The notes under the pieces were generated by a model. The model worked only from the letters and a program-made list of their open reading frames with translations. It searched no databases and was not told where the DNA came from. Below are positions 49,494-58,247 of a DNA stretch of 64,000 bases, piece by piece. This DNA comes from Oceanithermus desulfurans. Its GTDB lineage: Bacteria; Deinococcota; Deinococci; Deinococcales; Marinithermaceae. The stretch covers positions 62,001 to 126,000 of the forward strand of contig NZ_JACHEZ010000001.1 of assembly GCF_014201675.1 (NCBI RefSeq), read 5' to 3'. Made by a program: the position numbers and the translations under genes. Numbering within the stretch: position 1 is the stretch's first letter; each line of letters opens with the position of its first letter.

Positions 49494-50617
49494 TCTACAG
49501 GCCCGAATACCTGACCTACGACTTCGGGCCGCAGCACCCCTTCAGCCCCCAGCGGCTCGCCATGCTGGTCGAGCTGCTCGCGGAGCTCGACCCCGCCTGG
49601 GGCCCGGTCGCGGCCGTCCAGGCGCGGCGCGAGGACGTGCTCACGGTGCACGCCGAGCGGTTCGTGCGCCGGGTGGAGGCGGCGAGCCGGGGGGTGCCCC
49701 CCGACGACCTGGACGACTACGGCCTGGGCACCAGCGACACCCCGGTCTTTCCCGGAATGGACGCCGCGGCGCGCTGGCTGGTGGGGGGAACGCTCACCGG
49801 GGCGCGGCTGGTGAGCGGCGGAACCGCCCGCAGGGTGCTGCAGCTGGGCGGCGGCCTGCACCACGCCCAGTTCGACCGCGCCTCGGGGTTCTGCGTCTAC
49901 AACGACCTCGCCGTGGCGATCCACCACTTCCTGGAGGCGGGGATGCGCGTCCTCTACGTCGACGTGGACGTCCACCACGGCGACGGGGTGCAGTGGATCT
50001 TCTACAAGGATCCGCGGGTGCTCACGCTTTCGCTGCACGAGTCGGGCCGCTACCTGTTCCCGGGCACGGGCGGCGTCTTCGAGCTGGGTCAGGGCGGCGG
50101 CACCGGATACAGCTGGAACCTGCCGCTCGAGCCCTACACCGGCGACGCCTGCTACCTCGAGGCCTTCGAGCGGGTCTTCGAAAAGGCGCTGGCCTGGTTC
50201 CTGCCCGACGTGATCCTGGTCCAGGCCGGGGCCGATGCCCACTTCCTCGATCCGCTGGCCGACCTGATGCTCACCACCCAGGCTTACGAGCGGATCTTCA
50301 ACCGCGTCCTCGAAGGCGCGGAGCAGTACACCGAGGGCCGGGTGCTCTTCACGCTCGGCGGGGGGTACTCCTTCGACGCCGCGGTGCGGGTCTGGGCGCT
50401 GCTCTACTTCCTGCTCAAGGGGCAGCGGCTCCCCGAACGCCTGCCCGAGGGCTGGCGGGAGCGCTGGGGCGAGCGGCTGGGGCAGACGCTCAGCGCCGAG
50501 CTGCACGACGCCCACGGGCCGCCGCTGGTGCCGCGGCGTCCCGAGATCGAGCGCTACAACCGCAGCAACGTCGACCGCCTGCTCGACGTGGTCAGCAAGT
50601 ACCTTACGCCGGATTGA
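49481..50617 (+). CDS. acuC: Histone-deacetylase-family protein AcuC
   Basis: This 378-residue zinc deacylase has LGGGLHHAQFDRASGFCVYNDLAVAI, VLYVDVDVHHGDGVQ (metal Asp/His, catalytic HH region), LSLHESG and LVQAGADAH. AcuC removes acetyl groups from acetyl-CoA synthetase, reactivating it. The start is ATG 49481 inside acuB. The 3' end overlaps the convergent ATL gene by 14 nt. Confidence 0.94.
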   Translation: MVPVVYRPEYLTYDFGPQHPFSPQRLAMLVELLAELDPAWGPVAAVQARREDVLTVHAERFVRRVEAASRGVPPDDLDDYGLGTSDTPVFPGMDAAARWLVGGTLTGARLVSGGTARRVLQLGGGLHHAQFDRASGFCVYNDLAVAIHHFLEAGMRVLYVDVDVHHGDGVQWIFYKDPRVLTLSLHESGRYLFPGTGGVFELGQGGGTGYSWNLPLEPYTGDACYLEAFERVFEKALAWFLPDVILVQAGADAHFLDPLADLMLTTQAYERIFNRVLEGAEQYTEGRVLFTLGGGYSFDAAVRVWALLYFLLKGQRLPERLPEGWRERWGERLGQTLSAELHDAHGPPLVPRRPEIERYNRSNVDRLLDVVSKYLTPD

Positions 50618-51071
50618 CGCCTTCGAAGGCGAGCAGCCAGGCCTTGACCCCTTCCATCCCCGCGAAGCCGCCCACGCGCCCGTCGGCGTGGATCACCCGG
50701 TGCGCGGGGACGGCCAGCAGCCAGGGAACGGCACGCATCCCGGCTCCGACGGCCCGGGGGTGCAGCCCCAGCGCCCGCCCCACCTGGGCGTAGCTTTGGG
50801 TGCGGCCGTAGGGGATGGACTGCACGTAGCGCCACAGGGCCGCCTGCTGCGGCGTGGCCCCGCTCAGGTCGAGGGCTCCGGCGTAGCCGACGGGTTCGCC
50901 CGCGAAGTAGCGCTCCGCGAAGTCCAGGAACCGCGTCACGTGCGCCCAGCCGGGGCCTTCCGCCTCGTTTTGGGGCGCTCCCGCGAGGTGCACCCGCGTC
51001 AGCCCCGCGGCGCTGGCCTCGACGCGCAACAGCCCAATCGGGGTTTCCAGAAAGGCCCAGGCGAGGTTCAC
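50604..51071 (-). CDS. Alkyltransferase-like protein (ATL)
   Basis: This 155-residue protein is homologous to O6-alkylguanine-DNA alkyltransferase (QQAALWRYVQSIPYGRTQSYAQVGRALGLHPRAVGAGM and GRVGGFAGMEGVKAWLLAFE). The acceptor motif is PAHRVIH instead of PCHRV, so the Cys is Ala. Such ATL proteins bind and flag alkylated bases for nucleotide excision repair; a Cys-to-Ala ATL is known in Thermus. The GTG start overlaps the TetR stop (GTGA). Confidence 0.9.
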   Translation of the reverse strand: MNLAWAFLETPIGLLRVEASAAGLTRVHLAGAPQNEAEGPGWAHVTRFLDFAERYFAGEPVGYAGALDLSGATPQQAALWRYVQSIPYGRTQSYAQVGRALGLHPRAVGAGMRAVPWLLAVPAHRVIHADGRVGGFAGMEGVKAWLLAFEGVNPA

Positions 51072-51673
51072 GGACGGGCGAGCACGCCCTCGAGGACGAT
51101 GGTCAGGAACTTCTGCAGCTCGCCGGCGAGGCTGCGGTCGGGGGTGTGCCCCGCCCAGCGCAGCACCGCGAGCAGGAAGGCGTCGGCGATCGAGTTGGCC
51201 ATGCGGTCGAGGGAGAGGTCGGTGCGCAGCCGCCCGGCGCGGGCCAGGGGGCGCAGGATCTCGGCGACGAACTGGGCCAGGGGCAGGGCTTCGTAGGCGG
51301 CGTGCGCCCGCTCGGGGTCGGGGTTGACCAGCTCGTAGGCCAGGTGCGAGAGCAGCTCGCGCCCCAGCTCCCGCTCGCTCAGCTCGGCCAGGCGGTTCCA
51401 GAAGGCCTCGAGCACCTCCACCGGAGGAACGCCGCGCTCGAGCGCGGCCTTGGCCTCGCCCCAGGCGAGCTCCAGCAGTTCGGCGCCGTAGTCGAGCAGC
51501 ACCGCCTCCTTGTAGGGGTAGTAGTTGAAGAAGGTGCCGCGGGAAACGTGGCTGGCCTTGGCGATGTCCACCGCGGTGGTCTGCTGAAAGCCGCGTTCCT
51601 TGAAGAGCTCGACGGCGGTGCGCAGGATCCGCTCGCGGCGGCGCTGTTTTTGGCGTTCCCGAAGGCCCTGCAT
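51068..51673 (-). CDS. TetR-family regulator
   Basis: This 201-residue protein has N-terminal HTH RRERILRTAVELFKERGFQQTTAVDIAKASHVSRGTFFNYYPYKEAVLL (YF-type recognition helix) and a helical ligand domain. TATACT lies 6 nt before ATG 51673, a leaderless-type promoter. It is followed by, and overlaps, the ATL gene, suggesting it controls that damage-response gene or a distant target. Confidence 0.92.
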   Translation of the reverse strand: MQGLRERQKQRRRERILRTAVELFKERGFQQTTAVDIAKASHVSRGTFFNYYPYKEAVLLDYGAELLELAWGEAKAALERGVPPVEVLEAFWNRLAELSERELGRELLSHLAYELVNPDPERAHAAYEALPLAQFVAEILRPLARAGRLRTDLSLDRMANSIADAFLLAVLRWAGHTPDRSLAGELQKFLTIVLEGVLARP

Positions 51674-51702
51674 GAAGATAGTATACCCGATTCAAAAAGT
51701 GA

Positions 51703-52440
51703 TCACGAAGGCGGGGCCGGGGTGTGCTCGAGTTCCCAGGTCAGGTCGCGCAACAGCCAGCCGCGGCCGGGGAAGAGCAGGTCGCCGGCGGCGATGCCCT
51801 CGATCAGGTAGCGCCGCAGCCGGTTCGGCTCCACCCCCGCGGCGACCAGCTCGCCCAGGTTGACGCGGCCGTCCATGAGCTGGCTCAGGTCGCCGTCCTC
51901 GGGCGGTTTGCGGCGAGCCTGGGGGTGGCGGATGCGCAGGCCGTACCAGGCGTAGCGCCCGAGCGGGGTGAGGTCGCCGCTGCGCAGCCCCGTCCAGACG
52001 CGCTCCATGGCGATGATCAGGGGGACGCCCCAGGCCTTGGCGGCGCCGCGGACGCTGCGCCCGCCCACGAAGACGTCGAAGGGGGGTGTGGCGTCCAGGC
52101 TCTCGTAGACCCGTGAAGGGGAGTCGATCGCCTGCAGGAAGCGGCGGCACTCGTCGTTCAGGCGCGCCCACTCGCCCAGCAGCGCCTGCATGGGGCGGAT
52201 CACCTTGCCCGACTGCAGCCCCGGTTCGAAGTGGAACGCGCCTTCGGGGGTGTGCAGGTCGAAGGCGGCGATGGCCTCGAGGCCCTCCCAGTCGAGGATG
52301 CCGCCGCCCACCACCTCGCCGGCCTGCAGGCGCAGCACCAGCGGGGGCCGGCCCTCGATCCGCAGCACGCCGGACTTGCGGCCCGAGTGCAGCAGCTCGA
52401 GCAGGTCCACCAGCGGCATGGTGCTCAGGTTGCCTTCCAC
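51703..52440 (-). CDS. DUF4388 protein
   Basis: This 245-residue protein starts at GTG 52440, inside the 3' end of thrB, with AGGAGGGGGG about 8 nt upstream. [30 protein letters not shown] with LRLQAGEVVGGGILDWEGLEAI is the DUF4388 (PatA N-terminal-like) domain at residues 1-100, often found in gliding, pilus or signalling proteins. The C-terminal half is unrecognised. It is last in the gmk-rpoZ-coaBC-argR-marC-thrB run. Confidence 0.82.
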   Translation of the reverse strand: MEGNLSTMPLVDLLELLHSGRKSGVLRIEGRPPLVLRLQAGEVVGGGILDWEGLEAIAAFDLHTPEGAFHFEPGLQSGKVIRPMQALLGEWARLNDECRRFLQAIDSPSRVYESLDATPPFDVFVGGRSVRGAAKAWGVPLIIAMERVWTGLRSGDLTPLGRYAWYGLRIRHPQARRKPPEDGDLSQLMDGRVNLGELVAAGVEPNRLRRYLIEGIAAGDLLFPGRGWLLRDLTWELEHTPAPPS

Positions 52441-53297
52441 GTCAGCCCCCCTCCTATGCTAAGGGTCAGCAGCCGTCCCTCGGGTCCGGCGTAGTCCGCG
52501 AGCGCCCGAACCACCCCGGGCGCGGCCGCGTCGGTCAGCGCCGCCACGCTGGGCCCGGCGCCCGCCACGAAGGCGGCGAGCGCCCCCGCGGCGTAGGCGG
52601 CCTCGAGCGCCTCGGCGGCTCCCGGCATCAGCTCGAGGCGGTAGGGCTGGTGCAGCCGGTCGCGGGCCGCCTCGGCGAGCAGCTCGAGCCGCCCCTGAGC
52701 CAGCGCCGCGGCCCACAGCGCGGCGCGCGCCAGGTTGTAGCGGGCGTCGGCGTGGGGCACCTCTGCGGGCAGCGCGGCGCGCGCCTGGGCGGTGGCCAGC
52801 GGCTGGCCGGGCACGGCCACGACGAAGCGCAGCCCCTCGGGGTGCGCCAGCGGGACGTGGGTCAGCGGCCGGGCGAGGGCGAGCTGAAAGCCGCCGAAGA
52901 CCGCGGGCGCGACGTTGTCGGGGTGGCCTTCGAGCTCGGCGGCCACCGCGAAGACGCCCTCCCGGCCGAGGCGCCCGTCCAGCAGGCGGTCGGCCAGCGC
53001 CGCACCGGCGACGCGCGCCGCGGCGCTCGAGCCGAGGCCGCGCGCCAGCGGGATGGGGTTGAAGAGGCGGATCTCGACGGCCGGCGCGGCCTCGCCGGCG
53101 CGGGCGAAGGCCGCGCGAAAGGCCTGGTGCACCAGGTTGTCGGGGGTGTCGGGGACGTAGCCCTCGCCGCTGTAGTGGAAGCGGTCGCGTTCCGCGGGCT
53201 CGGCCTCGGCTTCCAGGTAGAGCGCGAGCGCGACCCCGAGCGCATCGAATCCGCTGCCGAGGTTGGCGAGCGTGGCGGGGACGTGGACGCGCTCCAT
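52425..53297 (-). CDS. thrB: Homoserine kinase
   Basis: This 290-residue GHMP kinase phosphorylates homoserine for threonine synthesis. [40 protein letters not shown] (the GHMP phosphate loop) and [13 protein letters not shown] (motif 3) are present. ATG 53297 has TAAACT 8 nt upstream, inside the short gap after marC. It may therefore have its own promoter as well as read-through. Confidence 0.95.
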   Translation of the reverse strand: MERVHVPATLANLGSGFDALGVALALYLEAEAEPAERDRFHYSGEGYVPDTPDNLVHQAFRAAFARAGEAAPAVEIRLFNPIPLARGLGSSAAARVAGAALADRLLDGRLGREGVFAVAAELEGHPDNVAPAVFGGFQLALARPLTHVPLAHPEGLRFVVAVPGQPLATAQARAALPAEVPHADARYNLARAALWAAALAQGRLELLAEAARDRLHQPYRLELMPGAAEALEAAYAAGALAAFVAGAGPSVAALTDAAAPGVVRALADYAGPEGRLLTLSIGGGLTWKAT

Positions 53298-53308
53298 CTC
53301 TTAGGAGT

Positions 53309-53935
53309 TTAGCCTACCGCCAGGGCCAGGAAGTCGATGACGCCATCGGCGATGTACTGCACGGCGAGGGCGGAGAGGAGCACGCCCAGCACCCGGGTCA
53401 CGACGTTGACGCCGGTCCGCCCCAGCAGCCGCGCCAGGCGGGCGGCGAGCACCAGCGCCGCGTAGGCGAGCAGCAGCACGACCACCACCGCGCCCAGCAC
53501 GACGAAGAAGCCGCCGGGGACGCTGCGGGACTCCGCGGTGAGGATCATCACGCTGGTCATGGCGCCGGGCCCCGCCAGCAGCGGGATGGCCAGCGGGAAG
53601 ACGCTGATGTCCTCGCGCAGGCTGGCCTCGGCCTTTTCCTCGTCGGTCTCGCGCTCGCGGTGAGCGAAGACCATGTCCACGGCGATCTTCAACAGCAGCA
53701 GACCGCCCGCCACCCGGAAGGCGTCGAGGCTGATCCCCAGGTACTCGAGCAGCGCCGGCCCGAAGAGGGCGAAGGCCAGCAGCACCCCGCCGGCCACCCG
53801 GACGGCGCGCCGGGCCATGCGCACCTGGTCCGCGGCGGGGCGGCCGCCGGCGAGCGCGACGAAGACCGGCGCCAGCCCCACCGGGTCCATGACGACGAAG
53901 AGGGTGAGCAGCGCCTTGGCCGCCAGCAGGGTCAC
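53309..53935 (-). CDS. MarC-family membrane protein
   Basis: This 208-residue protein with six hydrophobic segments opens with [29 protein letters not shown]. It has [18 protein letters not shown] and [20 protein letters not shown], the family hallmark. The function of MarC/UPF0056 is unknown; it is not clearly a drug exporter. Its start overlaps the argR stop by 4 nt. Confidence 0.9.
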   Translation of the reverse strand: MTLLAAKALLTLFVVMDPVGLAPVFVALAGGRPAADQVRMARRAVRVAGGVLLAFALFGPALLEYLGISLDAFRVAGGLLLLKIAVDMVFAHRERETDEEKAEASLREDISVFPLAIPLLAGPGAMTSVMILTAESRSVPGGFFVVLGAVVVVLLLAYAALVLAARLARLLGRTGVNVVTRVLGVLLSALAVQYIADGVIDFLALAVG

Positions 53936-54390
53936 GCGAGGAAGGCCGCGAAGTCGTCCACGAGCTTTTCGGCGTCGTCCGAGGTGCGCGCGACGACCAG
54001 GATGGTGTCCTCGCCCGCGAGGGTGCCCACGATGTCGTCACGGTGCAGCTTGTCGATCAGGAGCGCGATGCCGGTGGCGTGGCCGTCTTCGGTGCGGATC
54101 ACGAGCACGTTCTCGCCGCGGTCGATGTCCTTCACGAACTCGCGGAAGCGGCCCTCGATCTCGCGGGCCACGTCCTCCTCGAGCTGGATCGGGGCCAGCG
54201 CGTACTTGTGCTTGCCCTTCCCCAGGGGGATGCGCACGAGCCGAAGCTCGTTGATGTCGCGCGAGACCGTGGCCTGGGTCACGTTGAAGCCTTCCTTCTG
54301 CAGCCGCGCGACCAGTTCGGCCTGGGTGGAGATCTCCTCCTTGGATACGATTTCTTGGATCTTCTTGTGCCGTTTCTCCTTATTGGGCAT
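53932..54390 (-). CDS. argR: Arginine repressor
   Basis: This 152-residue ArgR/AhrC has an N-terminal winged helix ([42 protein letters not shown]) and a C-terminal hexamerisation/arginine-binding domain ([22 protein letters not shown] with the GT-D/D motif). It is expected to repress argFCJ at 29 kb with arginine as corepressor. The ATG lies 11 nt inside coaBC. Confidence 0.95.
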   Translation of the reverse strand: MPNKEKRHKKIQEIVSKEEISTQAELVARLQKEGFNVTQATVSRDINELRLVRIPLGKGKHKYALAPIQLEEDVAREIEGRFREFVKDIDRGENVLVIRTEDGHATGIALLIDKLHRDDIVGTLAGEDTILVVARTSDDAEKLVDDFAAFLA

Positions 54391-55612
54391 CGCGTTCGGC
54401 CTCCTTTGCGATCAGCAGCTCGCGGACGTGGTCGAGGATGCGCTCGGCGACGCTGCGCTTGGTGACGCGCCCGGTCGCCTCGACGCGGCCGTCGGGGAAG
54501 AGGAGTTCGACCTCGTTGTGGTCCCCGCCGAAGGCGCTGCCGGCCCGGGTGGGGAAGTTGAGGGCGATCAGGTCCAGGTTCTTGCGTTCCAGCTTGGCGC
54601 GGGCGCGCTCGCGCCCGGCGCGGGTCTCCATGGCGAAGCCGACGAGCACCTGCCGCGGGGACTTGCGCCGACCCAGCTCGGCGAGGATGTCGGGGGTGGG
54701 GGCGAGCTCGACGACGTTTGCCCCCTCCTGCTTCGGGGTTTTCTCGTCGGCGGTTCGTGCGGGGCGCCAGTCGGCGACGGCCGCGGCCATGACCACCGCG
54801 TCGGTTTCGGGAAAACGCTCGAGCACCGCCGCGTACATCTCCTCGGCCCGCTCGACGTGCACGACCTCGACCCCCCAGGGCTCGGGCAGCGCCGTGGGGC
54901 CGCTGACCAGCAGCACGCGGGCGCCGCGGTCGCGTGCGGCCTCGGCGACGGCGTAACCCATCTTGCCGGAGGAGGGGTTCGAGATGAAGCGCACCGGGTC
55001 GAAGTACTCGCGGGTGGGGCCCGCCGTCACCAGCACGGTGTAGCCCTCGAGGTCCTTGGGGGTGAGATGGTAGCGCACGTGCTCGACGATCGTCTCGGGC
55101 TCGCTCATGCGGCCCAGGCCCTCGCCCTCACCCACCGCGGCCAGCGCGCCGTGTTCGGGGCCCACGAAGGCGTGGCCCCAGGAGCGCAGGCGTTCGACGT
55201 TGGCCCGGGTGGCGGGGTGCTGCCACATCTCCGGGTTCATCGCCGGGGCCCAGAGCACCCGGCGGGCGCCGCCCAGGATCGTGGCCGTGGTCAGGTCCTC
55301 GGCCAGGCCCGCGGCCGCCCGCGCCAGCCCCGCCGCCGTGGCGGGGGCGACGACGAGCAGGTCGGCCCAGCGCGCCAGGTCGAGGTGGAGCGCGTCCCCC
55401 TCCGCGGCGAACCAGCGCGCCTCGGTGGCCACCGGGCCGCCGGCGGCCACGGCCAGGGCGGTCTCGGTGGTGAAGGCGAGGGCGCGGTCGCTGGCGATGG
55501 CGCGCACCTCGAACCCCGCATCGCGCAGACGGCGCAACAAGAACGGCGTCTTCATCGCCGCCACGCCTCCTCCGGCGGCGACCACGACCCGTCCCGACGC
55601 GCTGCGGCTCAC
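54380..55612 (-). CDS. coaBC: Phosphopantothenoylcysteine decarboxylase/synthase
   Basis: This 410-residue bifunctional enzyme of CoA synthesis has an N-terminal flavin CoaC domain ([57 protein letters not shown]). The C-terminal CoaB has [38 protein letters not shown] and PDILAELG. The usual catalytic His/Cys of CoaC lie in the region seen. It starts 7 nt after rpoZ. Confidence 0.95.
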   Translation of the reverse strand: MSRSASGRVVVAAGGGVAAMKTPFLLRRLRDAGFEVRAIASDRALAFTTETALAVAAGGPVATEARWFAAEGDALHLDLARWADLLVVAPATAAGLARAAAGLAEDLTTATILGGARRVLWAPAMNPEMWQHPATRANVERLRSWGHAFVGPEHGALAAVGEGEGLGRMSEPETIVEHVRYHLTPKDLEGYTVLVTAGPTREYFDPVRFISNPSSGKMGYAVAEAARDRGARVLLVSGPTALPEPWGVEVVHVERAEEMYAAVLERFPETDAVVMAAAVADWRPARTADEKTPKQEGANVVELAPTPDILAELGRRKSPRQVLVGFAMETRAGRERARAKLERKNLDLIALNFPTRAGSAFGGDHNEVELLFPDGRVEATGRVTKRSVAERILDHVRELLIAKEAERDAQ

Positions 55613-55619
55613 CTGCGGA

Positions 55620-55922
55620 CTACTCCAGCTCCGGCTCGGTGGGGTAGACCTCTTCCATGACGCGGCTCAGCTTGTCCTCGGGGATGAGGTTCTCCCCGAT
55701 CACCAGCCGGCCCGTCTGCAGCTCCCGCATGGCCCAGGTAACCGGGTTGGGGTCGGGCAGCTCCCCTTCGATGGTCCGCATCTTGGGCCACTCGGGGGGC
55801 GCGAGGACGGTGTTCTTGAAGTTGAAGCGCAACAGCTGCTGCGCGCGTTTGGCGATGACCACGGTGAGCTTGTACTTGTTGTCGGTGAGGGCCAGCAGTT
55901 TGTCGATTCCAGGTTCCGCCAC
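55620..55922 (-). CDS. rpoZ: RNA polymerase omega subunit
   Basis: This 100-residue protein, [31 protein letters not shown], matches omega, which stabilises the beta' subunit. The C-terminal extension ([25 protein letters not shown]) fits Thermus omega in length. It lies between gmk (2 nt after its stop) and coaBC, the classical gene order. Confidence 0.95.
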   Translation of the reverse strand: MAEPGIDKLLALTDNKYKLTVVIAKRAQQLLRFNFKNTVLAPPEWPKMRTIEGELPDPNPVTWAMRELQTGRLVIGENLIPEDKLSRVMEEVYPTEPELE

Positions 55923-55924
55923 GG

Positions 55925-56578
55925 TTACCTCCGTTGCATCCGCTTCGCGATCTCGTCGAGTTCGGCTTCGAGGTCCGGATCGCGCTCCAGGGCGCGCGCG
56001 AGCGCCGGGCGCATCCGGTTAACTATACGACGCCTCGCCATGATTATACGTTCAAGGTCGGCCACCGCGTCGGCGAGGAGGTCGTTGACGACCACGTAGT
56101 GAAACCGGTCGGCCAGCGCGATCTCCTCGCGGGCGCGGGCCAGCCGCTTCTCGATCTTCTCGAGGCTGTCCTTCCCGCGCAGCAGCAACCGCTGCCGCAG
56201 CTCGCTGAGGGAGGGGGGAATGACGAAGATCAGCTGGGCCTCGGGCATCCTCTCGGCCACCTGCAGGGCCCCCTGCACCTCGATCTCGAGCAGTACGTCC
56301 TCGCCGCGCTCGAGCGCCCGCTCCACCGGCGCCCGCGGCGTCCCGTAGCTGTGGTCCACGTAGGTGGCGTACTCGAGGAACCCGCCCTCGCGCTTGGTGC
56401 GCTCGAAGGTGGCCTCGTCGACGAACCAGTAGTCGATCCCGTGGCGCTCGCCTTCGCGCGGCGGGCGCGTCGTCATCGAGATCGAGTAGTGCAGCTTGAC
56501 GCGCTCCATCAGGCGGGCACGCAGCGTACCCTTCCCCACCCCCGAAGCGCCGGTCATGACGAACAGGTCTCCTCGCAC
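55925..56578 (-). CDS. gmk: Guanylate kinase
   Basis: This 217-residue enzyme phosphorylates [22 protein letters not shown] is the P-loop; [23 protein letters not shown] and [20 protein letters not shown] bind GMP; the lid follows. The start is GTG 56578, behind AAGGGGGAGACG; the upstream extension to 56695 runs into the promoter region. First gene of a long minus-strand operon. Confidence 0.95.
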   Translation of the reverse strand: MRGDLFVMTGASGVGKGTLRARLMERVKLHYSISMTTRPPREGERHGIDYWFVDEATFERTKREGGFLEYATYVDHSYGTPRAPVERALERGEDVLLEIEVQGALQVAERMPEAQLIFVIPPSLSELRQRLLLRGKDSLEKIEKRLARAREEIALADRFHYVVVNDLLADAVADLERIIMARRRIVNRMRPALARALERDPDLEAELDEIAKRMQRR

Positions 56579-56685
56579 CGTCTCCCCCTTGCCGCGCTGG
56601 AAGCGCGTACCCCTGAATATTGCATGGATAACGGGGGTTATGCAACCGCGCAGCGACCCGCGGCTTGGGGGTAGCATGGTGCACG

Positions 56686-58125
56686 ATGAAGCCACCGGAC
56701 TGGGTTACCGACGCCGCCTTCTACCAGATCTTCCCGGACCGCTTTTTCCGTTCCGGCCGCCCCGCGGCGCACCCGCGCCCCGCGGACCCCTACGAGCCCT
56801 GGGACGGTCCTCCCACCGTCCGCGGGTTTAAAGGGGGCGACCTCTGGGGCGTGGCCGAGAAGCTCGACTACCTCGTCGAGCTGGGCGTGAACGCCATCTA
56901 CCTCAACCCCGTCTTCGCCTCGAGCGCCAACCACCGCTACCACACCAGCGACTACTTCCGCGTCGACCCCATCCTGGGCGGGGACGAGGCGCTGCGGCAC
57001 CTGCTCGACGCCGCCCACGCACGCGGCCTGCGGGTGATCCTCGACGGCGTCTTCAACCACACCGGGCGGGGCTTCTTCGCGTTCCAGCACCTGCTCGAGA
57101 ACGGCCCCGCGAGCCCTTACCGCGACTGGTACCACGTGAAGGGCTTTCCACTGCACGCCTACGGCAGCCGGCCCAACTACGCGGCTTGGTGGGACAACCC
57201 CGAGCTGCCCAAGCTGCGCACTGAGACGCCCGCGGTGCGGGACTACCTTCTCGACGTGGCCGAGTACTGGATCCGCTTCGGCGCCGACGGCTGGCGGCTC
57301 GACGTACCCGAGGAGATTGCCGACATGGAGTTCTGGTCGGCGTTCCGCCGGCGGGTCAAGGAGGCGAACCCCGAGGCCTACCTGGTAGGGGAGATCTGGC
57401 ACGAGGCCCCCGACTGGGTGGCCCCCGCGGGTCCCTTCGACGGGGTGATGAACTACCCCCTGGGGCGGGCGGTGCTGGGCTTCGTCGGCGGCGAGGCCTT
57501 CGACCGCGACCTGGCGGCCCGCAGCGGTTTGGGGGACGTGCCGGCGCTGGATGCTGCGGGCTGGGCGGAGCGGGTGGACGCGGTGCTGGGGCGCTACCCC
57601 GCGGAGGCCAACCGCTTGCAGCTCAACCTGCTGACCAGCCACGACACCCCGCGTCTCTTCACCATGATGCGGGACGATGCCGGCCGGGCGGCGCTGGCGC
57701 TCGAGCTCCTCGTCGTCCTGCCGGGGGCGCCCAACCTGTACTACGGCGACGAGATCGGCCTTCCGGGCGTCCACGACCCCGACAACCGCCGCGCCTTCCC
57801 CTGGGCACACCCCGAGCGCTGGAACCACGGGCTGCGCGACCGGGTCCGCGCGATCCTCAACCTGCGTCGGGAGCACGAAGACCTGCGCGCCGCTGGGTTC
57901 GACGCCTGGTGGGCCGAGGGGCGCCGGGCGGCCTTCGTGCGCGGGCGCTACCGGGTCACGGTCAACGCCGACGCCCGCGCCTGGACGCTCGACCTTCCCT
58001 GTCCGGCGCCGCACGCCCGCTTCCGCGGCCTGCTGCACGACGGCCGGCTCGACTGCCGCGGGGGCCGTCTGCGCGGGGCGGAGCTGCCCCCGTGGACGCT
58101 GGAGGTCTGGGCGCCGCGCGACTAG
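56686..58125 (+). CDS. GH13 alpha-glucanase (cyclomaltodextrinase/neopullulanase-like)
   Basis: This 479-residue alpha-amylase-family enzyme starts at ATG 56686 (KPPDWVTDAAFYQIFPDRFF, typical of GH13 subfamily 20). Catalytic groups: Asp in DGWRLDVPEE (nucleophile), Glu in VGEIWHEA (acid/base) and Asp in TSHDTPRLF. DGVFNHTG is region I. It lacks the N-terminal starch-binding domain of larger neopullulanases and has a short beta C-terminus. There is no signal peptide, so it acts on imported maltodextrins in the cytosol. TAGCAT lies 8 nt upstream. Confidence 0.92.
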   Translation: MKPPDWVTDAAFYQIFPDRFFRSGRPAAHPRPADPYEPWDGPPTVRGFKGGDLWGVAEKLDYLVELGVNAIYLNPVFASSANHRYHTSDYFRVDPILGGDEALRHLLDAAHARGLRVILDGVFNHTGRGFFAFQHLLENGPASPYRDWYHVKGFPLHAYGSRPNYAAWWDNPELPKLRTETPAVRDYLLDVAEYWIRFGADGWRLDVPEEIADMEFWSAFRRRVKEANPEAYLVGEIWHEAPDWVAPAGPFDGVMNYPLGRAVLGFVGGEAFDRDLAARSGLGDVPALDAAGWAERVDAVLGRYPAEANRLQLNLLTSHDTPRLFTMMRDDAGRAALALELLVVLPGAPNLYYGDEIGLPGVHDPDNRRAFPWAHPERWNHGLRDRVRAILNLRREHEDLRAAGFDAWWAEGRRAAFVRGRYRVTVNADARAWTLDLPCPAPHARFRGLLHDGRLDCRGGRLRGAELPPWTLEVWAPRD

Positions 58126-58160
58126 GTGCACAGGAGCACCCCCATACCCCCAACGAGTGG

Positions 58161-58194
58161 TATATTGGTCAGCGTACACAACCAGATGTTGTGT
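58161..58194 (+). promoter_or_regulatory. nrdJ promoter with palindromic operator
   Basis: TATATT (58161-58166) is a possible -10. A perfect inverted repeat ACACAAC-CAGAT-GTTGTGT (58176-58194) starts 10 nt after it. Its ends resemble NrdR boxes, though spacing differs from the 16-bp enterobacterial consensus. Confidence 0.55.
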
Positions 58195-58247
58195 TAAATC
58201 GGGGTTAAAACGTTTCGTTCTTTGTTGCATACGAGGGGTTCGCACGC

